A stretch of DNA of 64,000 nt, taken from Norana najaformis. Lineage: Eukaryota; Annelida; Clitellata; Crassiclitellata; Hormogastridae. The notes beneath the pieces were generated by a model. The model saw nothing but the letters and a program-made list of their open reading frames with translations, was not told the origin of the DNA and made no database searches. Within the stretch, counting starts at the first letter, position 1. The number at the start of each line of letters is the position of its first letter. Shown piece after piece: positions 20,913-34,223 of the stretch. The position numbers and the translations under genes are program-made. The stretch lies in NCBI GenBank assembly GCA_964023275.1, contig OZ029920.1:62001-126000 (forward strand), written 5' to 3'.

Positions 20913-23900
20913 TGCATGCAATGCATGTATATACTGTAGTTATGTGTGAAAGAATGAATGAATGTATATATGCACGTATGTATCCAGATGTGTATTTATG
21001 TATGTGACTATATAAGCACCTGTTGGAGCCTTATATAAGGGCTTAAACGAATCAATATATCACAACTTGAACAAATATAACCGAATGGTACAGGTGTATA
21101 TTAAGCTAAATATAACTAAAATACATCGGTTTTCAAACTACTTTTAAACATATTAATTCTAAAAGTTGTTAGCATAAAAGTGTGCCCTGTCTTGCGAACA
21201 GAAAATGTATCCTAAGAAAAAGTGGCATAAGCCGATGGAGGCTTGTGACTGGCACTGCCTCCAAATAAGGCAGTGACGGATTTAATTTTGTTGTTACTTT
21301 CTTGGGCTTATGAATACAAGGGGAGGTTGAATTTCCTCGAGCCGAAGATTAGCTGCACCACGGACAATTTTCTTCAAAGTGGTTCTGTTATTTATTTCTT
21401 TGAATAACGGTTCCAACAGTAAGTAATTCTGTCGGAGAAATGGAGTTGTCTTGAATTGTCTGTTTTAGTTTTTCTCCGCTCTAGGTACTCAGGAATTGTT
21501 TTGGATGATATCTTTCTCAAGCAAGTCTCAAATCTTTCGTTGCACGTGTCCCAACTAAGAAAAACAATCTGCTTGATTTGCATTTTACATTTGTCAGCCA
21601 CAAGATCTCGATTAATTAACTTCTACAATTACCTGATCATAATAGGTTATATTTAGACACCCTTCAATCGCTTATCTAAGACTTTTATATAACTCACTTT
21701 CAGTCAGAGAGTAGGCGTTATTCTTTGCCCCGATGTATGAGGAATGACGACGTCAAACGGCTTTTGATGCCATAAGATGTCGTTAAAAATAGGAATAGCT
21801 ACTGCTGCACGGTATATCCGCTGTCTTCCTGGCGACGCTCCATGACGCTCCAAGAATCTGCCGCCTACATATGGTTTAGAGACCTTGAAAATCGATTTTT
21901 TCGACTTTTCGGCCCAAAATCTTCATCACTTTCGTTTATTTTCGTTTTGCTTAACTAAAAATGTCAAAATAAAAGAGAAGTTTGACGTCAATCAGCCTGG
22001 CAGCCACAAGATGTTGTTTAACTCGTTTCAACAAATACCTAATATTAACAGGGTTTTAGACACCCTTAAATCGCTTTTCCAGACATTATAATATTCCACA
22101 ATTTCATTTGGGTGTAGTGACAACATACGAAGGTCAGGCAAGGTCAAAGCAACGCCATTGGCAGCCATAAGATGTTGTTAAACCCTGAAAACAACTAATC
22201 GCCTTAATTTGTTAGATGGAAGCCTAAAAGTAAACCTAAAAGGCCAGAAGTTACAGTAAAACACTGAACCGTGAATGATATTAAAAGCTGCGTTGTTTCA
22301 ATAGAGGGCGTGGGAGGGATGACTTATACACAGAAGACCATTCGGAGTTTGGCTGATCTGGCTAGCTACATTGGTTAAAGCGTACGTCAAGGCGCCTCTT
22401 TAAGTGAGAATGCCGGTTCGCATACTGAAATGTATCTATATTTCAGAGATTTAAATCTGGGGCTAGCACGGTCCGTACACGGAGACCTTAAATGGCCCCC
22501 ATTCAAACGGGCAGCTGTGGTGAAGGATCTCACCCGATAAATTAATTGCAAACTGAGCAGGGTCGAGGCAATACGGTCCCTATCTATAGGAAATCGTATA
22601 CATTTACATTTTGGAGCCTTGTTCATATATGGATCGTAAAATTTTCTGTAAATATAAAATGCAATCATCCTCCTTCTTGAGGCCTCTTTCTAAACCTTTG
22701 GATGAGCCAATCCCCCAAACTCTGAAAAAACCGCGCCGATACAACAGATCGATAATGTTCTTCAAGAGTACTTAGATATTACTGCATCTGCGTCGGAACT
22801 TATATCCGTAGCATGGGTTGAACCGTTTCAGTTTGAGATGTGGGACAATAGCGATAGGCCAACTAGCATATAGGGATATAGGTTGGCTGCCGAAGTTGAG
22901 CATAAAGTGAAGAACTCGTCGCAAGCACCCATTGGACGAAAATTACGCTTATATAGCAAGCCTAAGAGCGATTTAAAGGTGTCTAACCATGAACAGCTAA
23001 TCTTTGTCTGCTGCAATTCTTCAATTCATTCTCGAATGTTTGTACTTCCGCTCGTATTACTCTTCCAATTTCTAAATTGCAGCGACTCGAATCGTCCCCT
23101 TCAGCGTCTTACTTTCTAGTGAAAAGATGAGCAGAGCCGAGGTCTTACGATCGGTATATAAAACCGACTACATTTACACTTACTCGGCTGAAGAGTCAGT
23201 CGTCTACTATTACAAGCGTTTCGACTCATCGATACGAGAAGCATTATGTGTTTAACGATTTTTTACGGTTCACATCTAACTTAATTGTGGGTACGAACAG
23301 TAGGGTTTGCGAAACAGATGAATATAAAACATCAGTTAGAACCATTTAAAGGTGTCTAAACAGATCCTGGCATTTTAGAGCATCAAGAGTTTAGCGACAT
23401 CGTGCGGCTGCCAAGGGCCTTTGACGTCCACTTAACCCTTGCACACAAAAGCCATATCTGGTGCAAAGCCAAACATTAAACGATAGCTTATAACCCAACG
23501 AATATTAACGGTTTTTGTGTAGCGATGCTGTGTCATAGTAAAGAAGGACTAGTGTCGCCCTTTTCCTCCTTTTCCAAGTCTTGTGAATGGCGTAAACAAA
23601 ACGTGGCAGTAGCGGAGTTACACTCGAAGCTTATATTCAACCAGTTTATCATCGATCTTTATTTCGCCAACAGTGGCAGCACAAAATAAAACAAAGCAGA
23701 GAAATAGGAAAATCAAATCATATTCGTCAGCATAGAAGATTGGCGAAGTTACTTTGTGCGTTTCAAAAGTTTGCTTTTAAATAAAAACGCTGATATTCGG
23801 GAATAATTCACGCATTAATTAAAATGCAAAGAGGCGAAGATTGGCTGCACCAAGAACAATTCTATTCAACCTGTTTCTCTCCCTTTTCTCTTTAAATAAC

Positions 23901-25009
23901 AGATCAAACAATAAGTAATTCTGTTGACGAATTTGCTCTTATCAATTCGTTGTCGTTTTAGGAATCCAAGAATTGTACCTTGGATGATATCTTTCTCTAT
24001 TAAAAGACTCCACTCTTCGTGGCACATGTCCGAACTAAGAAATATCAAACTGCTGGATTTACATTTTACATATGTCAGTCACAAGATGTCGCTTAACTCA
24101 CTCCTACAATTACCTGATAATAATGGGCTAGGTTTAGACACCCTTAAATCGCTTTTCTCCGAATTTATATATAATTCACTTTCGTTCGCCTAATGCTAAA
24201 ATTTCAAAAATATTAAATTTCTGTAATTGCACAATTTGATCCTGCATTTACCCAAATGTCAAACTAGTCTATGAATTTTAATAATGGACGTAAAACATTA
24301 AATCATAGGAATCATACTGAAAATCGCAAGCAGAATTCTATGATTCTATTTGAGAACTCCAAGTACAAAAGGACTAAAACGGAGAAAAAGGCCTAAACGG
24401 ATTACAAAAGGACTAACAACGGAGGAGGGCGACGTCAACGGCCTTTGATGCCATAAGATATCGTTAAACATTGAATCTACTATTACTTGTTAACGGCCCT
24501 GATTTAGGTCAGTTCTTTGTAGTTCGTAGTACATGCTGTGAATGAAGACCGGTTAAGCTAGCAACTATACATAACATGTGCGATAACTTTTGTTCTTTGA
24601 AAGAGAAGGTTACAATATAGAATCTAAAACGTAAATATAAATGCAAACATTTTTCAATTGCGACAGTATGGCTTCGACCCTGCTCATTTGTTAGTGAATT
24701 TATCGGATGAGATCTTTCACCACCGCTGCCCGTTTCAGTGGGCGCCACATCATTTAAGGTCCCCGTGGATGTAATATAAGAGGAAATGGCGATTATTTTT
24801 AATGTGGAGATGGGAAGCGTTGTCTCGCGCGAAAGATTTTAGGTAGATTTAGGACCGTACGATATATCGGTAACTTTTGTCTAAGAGATAAAGGACTGAT
24901 AATTGCATTTAAATAAAATGGAAGAATATATGTCTCTTGTTTCACAACAGCCTCAAAGTTTTTTAATTATTGAATTATTGCATATAGTGAACTTGATTTG
25001 CTCTTCTTC
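20913..25009. repeat. Repeat mosaic between copies A and B
   Basis: No gene seen. It contains an ATGTATG-rich stretch near 20910-21010, M2 copies near 21650, 22050, 22972, 23344 and 24130, M1 copies near 21740, 22000, 22150 and 24427 (minus), a degenerate M1b-like unit at about 23512-23620 (plus), and members of the GGACTAGCACGGTCC family at about 22460-22600 (plus) and 24640-24780 (minus). Two similar stretches, 21340-21690 and 23820-24180, are diverged copies of each other. Confidence 0.55.
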
Positions 25010-28000
25010 CTTCCTGTCCTCCGGCTCAATTGTCTTTCGCTCCGTCCATCTGTCTTTGTTTACCAACGACACACGCGTAGCCCTACAGGTCTACTTCTAG
25101 GCCGTACAGGTCCATTCAAGGCAGTCGTCACTTCAGCCACCATTGAACGCCATTAAATATTCAACCGAATAATCGTTTTTGTTATCGTACGATTAACTCG
25201 ATTCGATTACCTTATTGTTTATTAGGTAATCGAATCGAGTTAAACGTTTGATCGGAAATGGTCAACAGGAAATGTCCGACGGTTTACATCGGGTCACGTG
25301 GTCTAACGGTGGACGACGTCCGGGTGTCAGAAGAGGACAGAAGCACTGGTGGCCGAGATATTTTAGGGGCAATTATCCGATGAGACACTGGTTCATAATT
25401 TACTAAACACCCACACATGAGACCAATGAAACGGTTATTTTGGTCTTCGCATGATAGACTATTGGTTACCATGGTGGATTGTAGACTTGAAGTTTCGATA
25501 ATCAAATATTCGTTAGGGTCGAAAGAAGTCGTGAGATTTCTGCTCAAAATAATGGACAAGGAGTCTGTGTCCCATTGAAGAGAGCTCCCGTCGTTGGCTT
25601 GAGATGTGTGCAGGGTCATGTTTTATTTTGTCAGGCTCTATGCACATTTCTGACAAAGGAGAAATCAAATGCAGGATCTACAGTAATTAGGCTTCGAAAG
25701 AATCTTGTAAAAGATCACTTCACGGCTCCCTCTGCACTTTTCCACTGACAGACTACATCTATGTTATTGCGTACATTAATATACGTGAAGAAGAAGAAGA
25801 AGACGAGCAGATCCTTAATCTTGCCTGAGAGGTATACATTGGTATCAAGTGTTAGCAACTTCATATTTCCAAGCCTAGGCATAAGAGGTGGGTATATGTT
25901 GCTATCCCCCGTTATCTGATCAGCAGTTCGAAGATCAGACGGCAAGGGAGAGTATTGGCCACCCACCCTCTTATACCGGGGCTAATTAAATTAAGCTTTT
26001 AACACTTCACCCTCACGAGTGTCTCTTAGGAATAGCTTAAGGTAGGCCTATTGCTAATAAAATTCATAAAAATCTGATGACTCCCAAAGCTTTTCGGTAA
26101 AGCTTCGCTAACAGCCGGCGCAAGCGGCTTCAGTAGCCTCCATTTAAATAGTACGACTTGGTGTCACTGGACTAGAAGACTGCTCTGGGTCGCCAACAAG
26201 AGTTACGGCAACGCGTGCAGCAACAGAGCTCTTAATCCTTAAACGAATTACAGAGTTTTATATAGAATTGATTTTTTCGATGCATACACATATTCAAAGG
26301 ATATTTGTGCGACATGTAGCATGCAATTTTTCTACTTTGTTCATTAAACGGTAGATTGACCAACAAGTTACCAGGATATTTGAGCATAGTTTTGGCTTGT
26401 GAAGACTGAAATACGTTTTTATTTTACCAAGTGGCAAGTGCGCAACGATAAAGCACCAGTTAAATCTTCCATTGTTAGTGTCTGTAACATACTAGAACGG
26501 GCTCAAAGTAGGTCACTAGAAGTATCGGCGACTAAGAATTCAACAACTTTAGTTCAGTGGAAAGTTTAATCACAGCAAGGCGCAGACTCTTCGTTTTTCT
26601 TAATAGTTTTTCAACTGACTAGTCGTACTTTAAGTAGTCTGGAAAGATAGTATGTATATTTTATTCTGATGAATCAAGAGCAAAACTGTCTTCTTTGTAT
26701 TCGTGTATAACACAAAATATTTCTAGTTGCACCTGAGTTTCCGTTCAGACGTTGGCCTACATGCATTTGAGTAACGTTACAAAGTGTCATTATTTTCGAT
26801 ACTGGTTAAACCAGAGTACCATGGTCCTTTGTCAATACATGCCATATACTGTAACTGGAGCGACTTCAGAAAGCTACAATTAAAACAAAGCAGTCAGCAG
26901 AGCGCATAGCAGATCACACCTGTACCTGCAATTACTACAACAGTACGCTTTCACTAAATAGCAGGAACAAAGGTTAAGTTTACTATGTGGCAGCTACTTC
27001 GTCGTATATCATTTAGTTTATCAGTTTATATACCATAGACTAAACAAACATTTCAACGAACAAGATAAACATAACAGATATATGGCGGCTCAGTTTTAGA
27101 TGCGCACAAAATTGCAATAAATAAAGTCATACGTGGCTCAATAGGTGACAGTATAAGTATGGGCAAAGGTCGTTTCTAAGAACGCTTTCGTTCAAAAGGA
27201 CTGATACACAGGTAGCGATACTTTAACATAGAGTCGAAGATCGCAAACAGGTGAGCCATTTTATAACATAATTTGTACTAAATGTTTACAGATGGTTCGA
27301 AATAAGAGAAGTTTGAAGTAAATTCCAGGCCGTACTGCATCGAACGCATCAAATTAAACATCATGAAAATGATGAGAATTAAGCATTACCTTCAATCGGT
27401 ACAGTTAAGACTTTCTACCTTAGTTTCATTTCCAAATCTTTCTCACAAACGTTAATTGCTAAGAAATAGTGTGACAAACGGTAATGTAAACGTTAAGTCT
27501 TATAGCGTAACCGAAAGGAAACTCATTAGGAGGTTCCCAGATCACTGCCACCACCAAAAAGACTTTCTGCAGCCGTTGATACACTTGATGGACGAGTGCA
27601 ATATGCACGAATCCCCCTTCTGGGGCACTCCCGAGAGGGAGGAGTCTTACCTATGTCGCAGATTGGACGTGTCAAAGTGAAGAAATTCATAAAGCGCAAG
27701 CGTAAGGGCCTGGAGTGACTAGTACTGTCCTAGAGAGTATGTAATCGGACATAGGAACAGCCTAGGCACCCAATCATGAAAAGGCCATACCCATTGTGGA
27801 CCAGCACGGAGGTGTGCTCAACGCGGTCTACCCAAAAGGTGACATACGCGAGCGAGTCCCTGGTCTCGATTGCTCGCTAAACCGGAGGCTACCAAATTCT
27901 CCCGTGGGCCATCTCGGCTCTGACTGCAGGCCTCGCTTGCAAGGCCTTACTTTTACGGGTCGGGACAGATGAATTGCATCCAGCAGTCAAACAAGAGCCA

Positions 28001-28561
28001 ATGGTTATATCGATGATGATATCTCACTACGGTGACCACACTGAGATATAACAAAAAAAATTCTAAAATCCCATCTGAAAGTGACGGTCCAACTTCAGAA
28101 AAGCTGCTACGCATGCATCTATTTTTTTCCAATGATCGATGTCCACCACCTGATCAAGGTCCCGTCGGCACGATTTTTCACCACGTAGCTTCGCTACGGT
28201 CGGTCCATCTTTGAAGAACAGATTGTCGGGCCGGGACCACTTCTCAGAAGTTTATGTTGAAAAGGCGCTTTATAATTTTTCCAATACAATTACAGTACAT
28301 TCCGGTGGACAGCGAGTACCTGTCAGCTGTTTAATTTACAAGTCACTGGTTCTGCGTTCAATATCGTGCGTCTATATAAACAACAGTAAACACGCCTTGG
28401 ACTGACACAGCTTAAGAAAAATAACAGAAAATCGGTTTAAACTTTCTTGACAGTGAAATCGAACAGCTACTCGTGACACTCAACAAAGCGCCGGTAATTT
28501 GTTATTATATCTATCCAATGATTTCTTGAACTCTTTATGTGCCTAACACATGCTCGCATGC
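25010..28561 (+). other. Upstream region of TRIM-Kelch copy B
   Basis: Diverged homologue of the region upstream of copies A and C, with insertions: about 1.1 kb at 26009-27105 and about 0.49 kb at 27578-28068 have no counterpart in A. I recognise no gene in either. A perfect 20-bp inverted repeat is at 25193-25243. Homology to A stops near 28561, where a LINE remnant begins. Confidence 0.55.
25193..25243. repeat. Perfect 20-bp inverted repeat (hairpin)
   Basis: The left arm TTAACTCGATTCGATTACCT (25193-25212) is the exact reverse complement of the right arm at 25224-25243, with an 11-nt loop. The matching places in copies A and C have only the left-arm sequence. Confidence 0.9.
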
Positions 28562-30405
28562 TAAGATCGGCGATATCGGGGTTCCATATCGTTGATCTTT
28601 CACGCAGTCAGTCAAGGTATTCTATTCACCGTCTTGCAGGCGATGGGCTGACTATTTTCCATCGGGCGAATTTACGGGAGAGGCAATTGAGCTTGCAGTG
28701 AACTTTAACACCTTTAAGGTCCTGCTTTGCTCATTTTCCACAATATGCGGACCTATGACAATTGCCGTCATTTATCGACCGGGATCACAGCAGCCATCTG
28801 AGTCTTTCATCCAGGAGTTTACTCTCATCTTGGAATACCTAGCCACTTTCAACTTGCAATTGGTGGTAAATGGTGCTATTAACATCCACGTGGAGGATTT
28901 GAACTGTCCCTGGTCTGACCGCTTAACTCACCTAATGTCCAGTTTCGGACTTTGTCACCACGTTAAACAGCCTACGCACATACACGGCGGCTGCCTTGAT
29001 CTGTTTATTACCCGTGATGACTGCAAGCCAGTTACAGCTACGATGGTACCTCCGTCTAGCTCCGGAGCGTCTATCTTGAAGCGTCTGATCTTATGCCAAA
29101 GCTTTAATCCGGATTCAGAAGGGATCATTCCACCGAGGCAGTCCTCTTGTGGCTGAATTTAGATTTATACGATTCCATGGACTCTGGTCATATGACGCTG
29201 CTCGCTCTTCTCGACGTTAGTGCGGCCTTTGACACGGTTGATCATGACATACAAATGTATCGTATGGATTTATGGACAAATCGCCCAGGTGGCTTCGATC
29301 GTTTCTAGATGAGCGGACGATGATGATAGCTATTGGATGAGCTTGCTCGGACTGGGTCCCGGTGTCTTTCGGCGTTCCTCTGGGCTCGGTCCTTGGGCCG
29401 CTCCTTACATTCTCTATACAGCAGATCTGACCCTTATTATTACTACACATGGCTCCCGTGTCCATCAATATGCTGACGACGTCCAGTTTTATTCCAGCTG
29501 TCGTCCTTCTGATTCTCTCACCTGCCTTACATCGGTGCTGGCTACAATGACGGAAGTACAGGTGTGGATATCGTCTAATCTCCTTCAGCTTAACTAATCC
29601 AAAACGGAATTTTTGTGCCTTGGTACTCGTCAAGCTCGGGCTAAAATCAACCATCAGGAACTTCTCTAATCGTTTCCCGGCTGGTTGTCTCAACAATTGG
29701 TCCGTGATCTGGGAGTACCTATAGACGGTGAACTGTCCTTGGCTGACCTCGTGAATTCGTTGTGCAAGTAGTGCCACTATCAGCTGCGTCAAATTAGATC
29801 AATATGGCATAATCTATCGTTCAGCGCTGCAGCAGCTCTACTTCACTCCTTCGTCCTGACGCGGCTGGACTACTGCAACTCTGTCTTCGCAGGTTTGCCA
29901 AAATTCCCTCTCCGCCAGCTCCAGTCCGTCATGAACTGTGCCGCAATTCTAGTGGCTAATCTACCCAAATTCTTCATATATCAGATTATATGAGAGATAT
30001 TCTGCACTTATTCTGCACTGGCCACTAATTGAAGAAAAAAATTCAAGTTCCTATTCTTCGGTAGGACCTCGTTGACTGGATACGCTTCTGAATATATAGG
30101 CGAGTTGTTCGTGCCGGTCGGTGTCCACCTGGGTCGTCAGTCGCTTCGCTCTTCATCCAGAGGAGATCTATAGGTTCCTTGCTGCAGTACATCAGCACGA
30201 CAACAACCTGCGCTGTCCTTCATGTGTCCTTCTCTGTGGGACAATCTTCCTATAAACAATCGTTCTATTTCTGTTAATTTGGCCCAATAAATATTCTCTT
30301 TGTTAGTTAAGACTCACTTGTTCAAAAATTAACTTGGCAGCCAGCATCGCTTTTGAGATTTTCTTAAATATGCTATATAAAAAACAACATACATACATAC
30401 ATACA
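28562..30405 (+). pseudogene. Degenerate CR1/L2-like LINE
   Basis: Remnant of a non-LTR retrotransposon ORF2 in broken frames. 28650-29156 encodes the C-terminal part of an APE-type endonuclease, with the AVIYRPGS block, INIHV and a GGCLDLFIT block. The usual GDFN motif is changed to GAIN, so a catalytic Asp is lost. A frameshift and deletion follow, then the reverse transcriptase block LLALLDVSAAFDTVDHD at about 29198-29248. The YADD box is in 29337-29597, preceded by a broken segment and followed by stops. The C-terminal thumb with RLDYCNSVFAGLP is at about 29860-29900. The 3' end has a KTHLF remnant and a short ACAT tail at 30387-30404. It occupies the place of the A sequence 11556-12410. 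Confidence 0.8.
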
Positions 30406-30818
30406 CACAAATCAGCGATGGCTTTTGTGTGTTGGAGACAATTCTGAAATTAATGCCTTGAAGTGAATTCCTTTTAGAAGATGTCGAAAGTAAAAAAAAT
30501 AAGCAGTGGAAAATTAACCCGTAGATTTCCAACGATGCCGAATTATTAATGAGCAAGTGGCGCACGACGATTCGTCGATATAAATAAACTGCAGTCCACG
30601 TTGCTACATTTAACGAAGACAATTTTGCCATAGACAAAGTCTGAAATTTTTATTGCACATAACCTACTTTTCTTATCTTTTTGCTGGCACTTTTGAGCAG
30701 CTTCGTCAAATGAAATTCACTGTTTAATTTCAATTTGTGTAAACTGAACATCAATAAAAGGCCATCTTAATTGATGGTTCAAAATAATCCGAGTTGAAAA
30801 GTAAAATCTGTTTTGCAG
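30406..30818 (+). other. Upstream proximal region of copy B
   Basis: Homologous to about 12412-12766 of copy A, ending at the splice acceptor AG at 30817-30818. No gene. Confidence 0.6.
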
Positions 30819-30839
30819 GCAACAATTAAATCTCTGAAC

Positions 30840-33628
30840 ATGAGTGAAGCGGGATATCAACTTCAGAAACTGACGGAATGCTGTATTTGCCTCCAAGCAT
30901 ATACTGATCCAAGAATGCTGCCATGCATTCACACCTTCTGTCTCGAATGTCTCAGACAAACAGCCGACGCCGTAAAGAAGAAATCAGGAGAGAATATGAC
31001 ATGTCCGTTGTGCAGAAAAATGTTTATTATTCCAGTAACTGGCCTCGATGGACTACAGAAAAACTTCTTCATAGAACATCTGATAGAAGTCACAACTAAT
31101 TTGCAATTAACTACCACCCCAGTCGTTCTTTGTGATATATGTAAAAATACCTATAAGGGCGACGAAAATACGAGAACTGCTACGATGCGCTGCTTTGAAT
31201 GCAAAAATAACTTTTGCGATATTTGTGCAAAAGCACATAAGCTACAGAAATTGAGCAAAGATCATCATATTGCGAAAATTGGAAGTGAAACGGAAGAAGA
31301 TATCAGAAGGATGCTCCGAACAGGAAATTGCACTAATCATAATCAAAAGCCGTTAGACCATTATTGCGCAGATTGCAAAAAAATCCTATGCGTAATGTGT
31401 TTTGTCGAAAATCATCCATCACATAAATGCAAAAAGGTGACTTCAGTCGAGAAGCAATTCCGAAAAACAATTCAAACAAATGCTTTAAAGATTTCGAGTT
31501 TGGCAGACGAGTTGTTAAAAGAGGGAAAAGGCGTGGAACAGAGAAAGAAGATCATCCTTTTAAAATTAGAAGAAACAGAAAATGAAATTCGAAAAAGAAA
31601 TCTAGAATTTAAAGAAATGATAGATGACCACACAAATTCCCTGCTGGATGAGTTGTCTTTGATAAAACAGAAACAAATAAAGGATTGTGAAAACGAAAAG
31701 GAAGAAATTGAACGGATTCACATCATTTTAAAAAGTTTTGAGACTTACTGCACCGAACTAAGATCGAAAGGATCGGCCAGCGACATCTGCAGCTGTGTTG
31801 ACAAATTGTCGGTTAGAGCAGACGAGTTGGAGAAAGATCACGAGGAATTCATTGGTCGTCCACGTCGATCGTTCGAGGTTTCTTTCCAAACAACAGATAT
31901 ACGAGAAGTTTTAGATAAGTCCAACAGGAATGTTGTGGGACAAATTAAAGGTAATAGTTTTTTGCTTAAGTTAACATTCTGAGGAGGATGTCTTGTTTTT
32001 TGAGAAATGTGGACAGAGAATTGCAAAAAGAACAAGTTCTCTCTATCGTCTCCAACTTTTGTGATATCGTTTGCTTTGGGTTGAAATCTCTTATTTTTTC
32101 CAGTTTGGTTATCTTCTCTGTTGCATGTCTTCTGGCCTGAGAGACCTAAAAAAATTGACTGGTTCTATTTCGAATGATTTGTGATTTTGAAATATGGTTT
32201 TGCTTGGAAGCGACCGTCGATTGAGGCCACGTGTATTATAAAATAAACGAAACTATACACTTTTCCAGAGACGATACTGTATTGGATAATATAATATTCC
32301 ATTACACTACAATACACTACATAACACTACATCAGATCACATCACAATTCAATGCATTATGTTACATTCGCTTTAATAAGATTATATTACATTACATCAC
32401 ATTATAATATATTAGATCACATTGCATTAGAATACATAGCCTTAGATTCAATGATTGCATCAGATTACATTAGCTTATATTTAAATTGCATTCGATTTCA
32501 TTACATTCGATGACATATTATTAGATTACATTACAATACATTCTATTGCATTACAATATATTTTATTATTCTATGACAAATGTTCAAAAGTGTGAGCAAA
32601 TGAATGAATGCTCGGCTAAATGGTTAGTTATAATAAATGGTGAACATAAATGAATATTATTGTCAGTTTAACCATCAATTTTTTTCAATATATCTGTTTC
32701 ATTTGCTAAAACAGAAACCACTACACGGATTGAGAACTATGGAATTGTCGTGGGATTAGATGATGATATGACCATTACAAAAGACGTCATCCAAATAAAT
32801 CTGCATCGTCCAAATGAAATTTTAACTCAACAACAAATACCGACTACAATGAAGATTGGAGCCTCAGCCGCCGTTTACTGTAACACGATGTACGTTACAG
32901 GAATAGGAGCCAAAAGAGATAAAATCTGGAAATACAACTTGGCTTCCGGTTGGATGAAATGCGCTTCTTTAGTTCAAGGCCGACGTAGACACACCGCAGC
33001 GTTTATTGATAAAGTATTGTACATTTGTGGAGGATCTGTGCGTTCAGATGGAAGAGATCTAGACAGCGTCGAAGCCTACAACACAGTCACCGACAAATGC
33101 TCTACGATTGGTAAGCTCGTTCACTGTGTCGAGAATTCAGGTAACTGTGTTCCATTCAAGACTTCGCTCTATATTTTCGGTGGAAGCGATAAAGATCACT
33201 ATGCGCTGAATGACGTTCAAGTGTATGATACTAAACTGAACACATGCACTCTGCTTTCGAAACCAATGCCACGCGCTTATAGCTTGATGCGAGCTGCAGT
33301 TTGGGAGACATCTGTTATTTTAGTGGGATGCGATACTTGTTTTATATTTAACTTTGAGACGGAGACTTGGCAAGAAAGACAACAGTTCAAGGCTGACGTC
33401 TCTAACTTTGGTTTGCTTCTTGAGAATGAACGACTCTTCGTCATCGGAGGAGGAATCAAAGAAACGGATAAAGATGGAAAATTGAAATGGAAATGCAGAG
33501 ACGACGTACGTTATGTTTCAATTCGAAATATCATCGAGAATAAACCGACTGAGTGGAAGATTCATGCTAAACTGCCTCAACCATCTCTGATACAGGCCTA
33601 CGAGAAAATGTCTTCTTTTAGGCAATAG
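30840..33628 (+). CDS. TRIM/RBCC protein with Kelch region, copy B
   Basis: Exons 30840-31950 and 32715-33628 encode 674 residues, the same length and same phase-1 splice position as copy A. The RING, B-box 1, B-box 2 and coiled-coil ligands are all present. The RING has a Thr before the last CPLC, and B-box 2 starts CTNH. The Kelch exon keeps the Gly pairs in the strands YICGG, YIFGG and FVIGGG. Many conservative substitutions separate it from A and C, but the frame is fully open, which suggests a functional, older paralogue. A probable ubiquitin ligase by domain content; substrate unknown. The frame is open from exon start 30819, so a coding exon further upstream is possible. The C-terminus (EKMSSFRQ) differs from A and C. 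Confidence 0.87.
31951..32714 (+). other. Intron of copy B, with ATTACA-type repeat
   Basis: 764 bp, GTAATA donor and CTAAAACAG acceptor, phase 1. A degenerate ATTACATTA tandem repeat lies at about 32275-32570. Confidence 0.85.
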
Positions 33629-34213
33629 TGCAACAGTGTTTCATAAACGTTATTATGTGATTGTTATTTTTCTGGTCAATCCTCAGTCCTCCTCTTTTTA
33701 TATCTGTTGCGGTGGGTGATAAGTTGCTTTAATCACACGACCCAGTGCTAACGAGTTTGATATACAATGTCGCAGAAAATGATAGGTGTGTAAATCTCAG
33801 TTTTACATTTAACATTTAAATTTATCTAATACTCAGTCATTCGTCGTGACTTGTGGTTAGTAATAGTAGTTTATGTGCTTAAAGACATCTTTTGGCATCA
33901 AAGGTCGTTGACGTGGGTTGGAAAATATTTTCTACAGCTTTAACTGTCAGGCATTAATTAATTGAATCGAATGTACAACGACATCTTACGGCTGTCAAGG
34001 CCGTTGACTTCAACCTTTCCTCACATATATTGCAATATCTTGTAAACAATTCTCAATTAAACGAAAATGCGGTACATATCACATTAAATTAAAGACGCCA
34101 GACGTCGTTTCATCGCAATTTACAATATTTATTAAGTGGTTCCTTTTGAGGACGCCGATTTGCGCGTTCCTCCATCTTTTATATATAATATATACACACA
34201 CACACACACACAC
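33629..34213. other. 3' flank of copy B
   Basis: No gene. Diverged homology with the 3' flank of A (about 16075-16320) runs to about 33935, followed by an M1 copy near 33970-34020 and a CA repeat leading into the gap. Confidence 0.55.
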
Positions 34214-34223
34214 NNNNNNNNNN
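34214..34223. other. Assembly gap (10 N)
   Basis: Ten N bases immediately after a CA dinucleotide run. True length unknown; the two short ORFs spanning it are meaningless. Confidence 0.99.
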
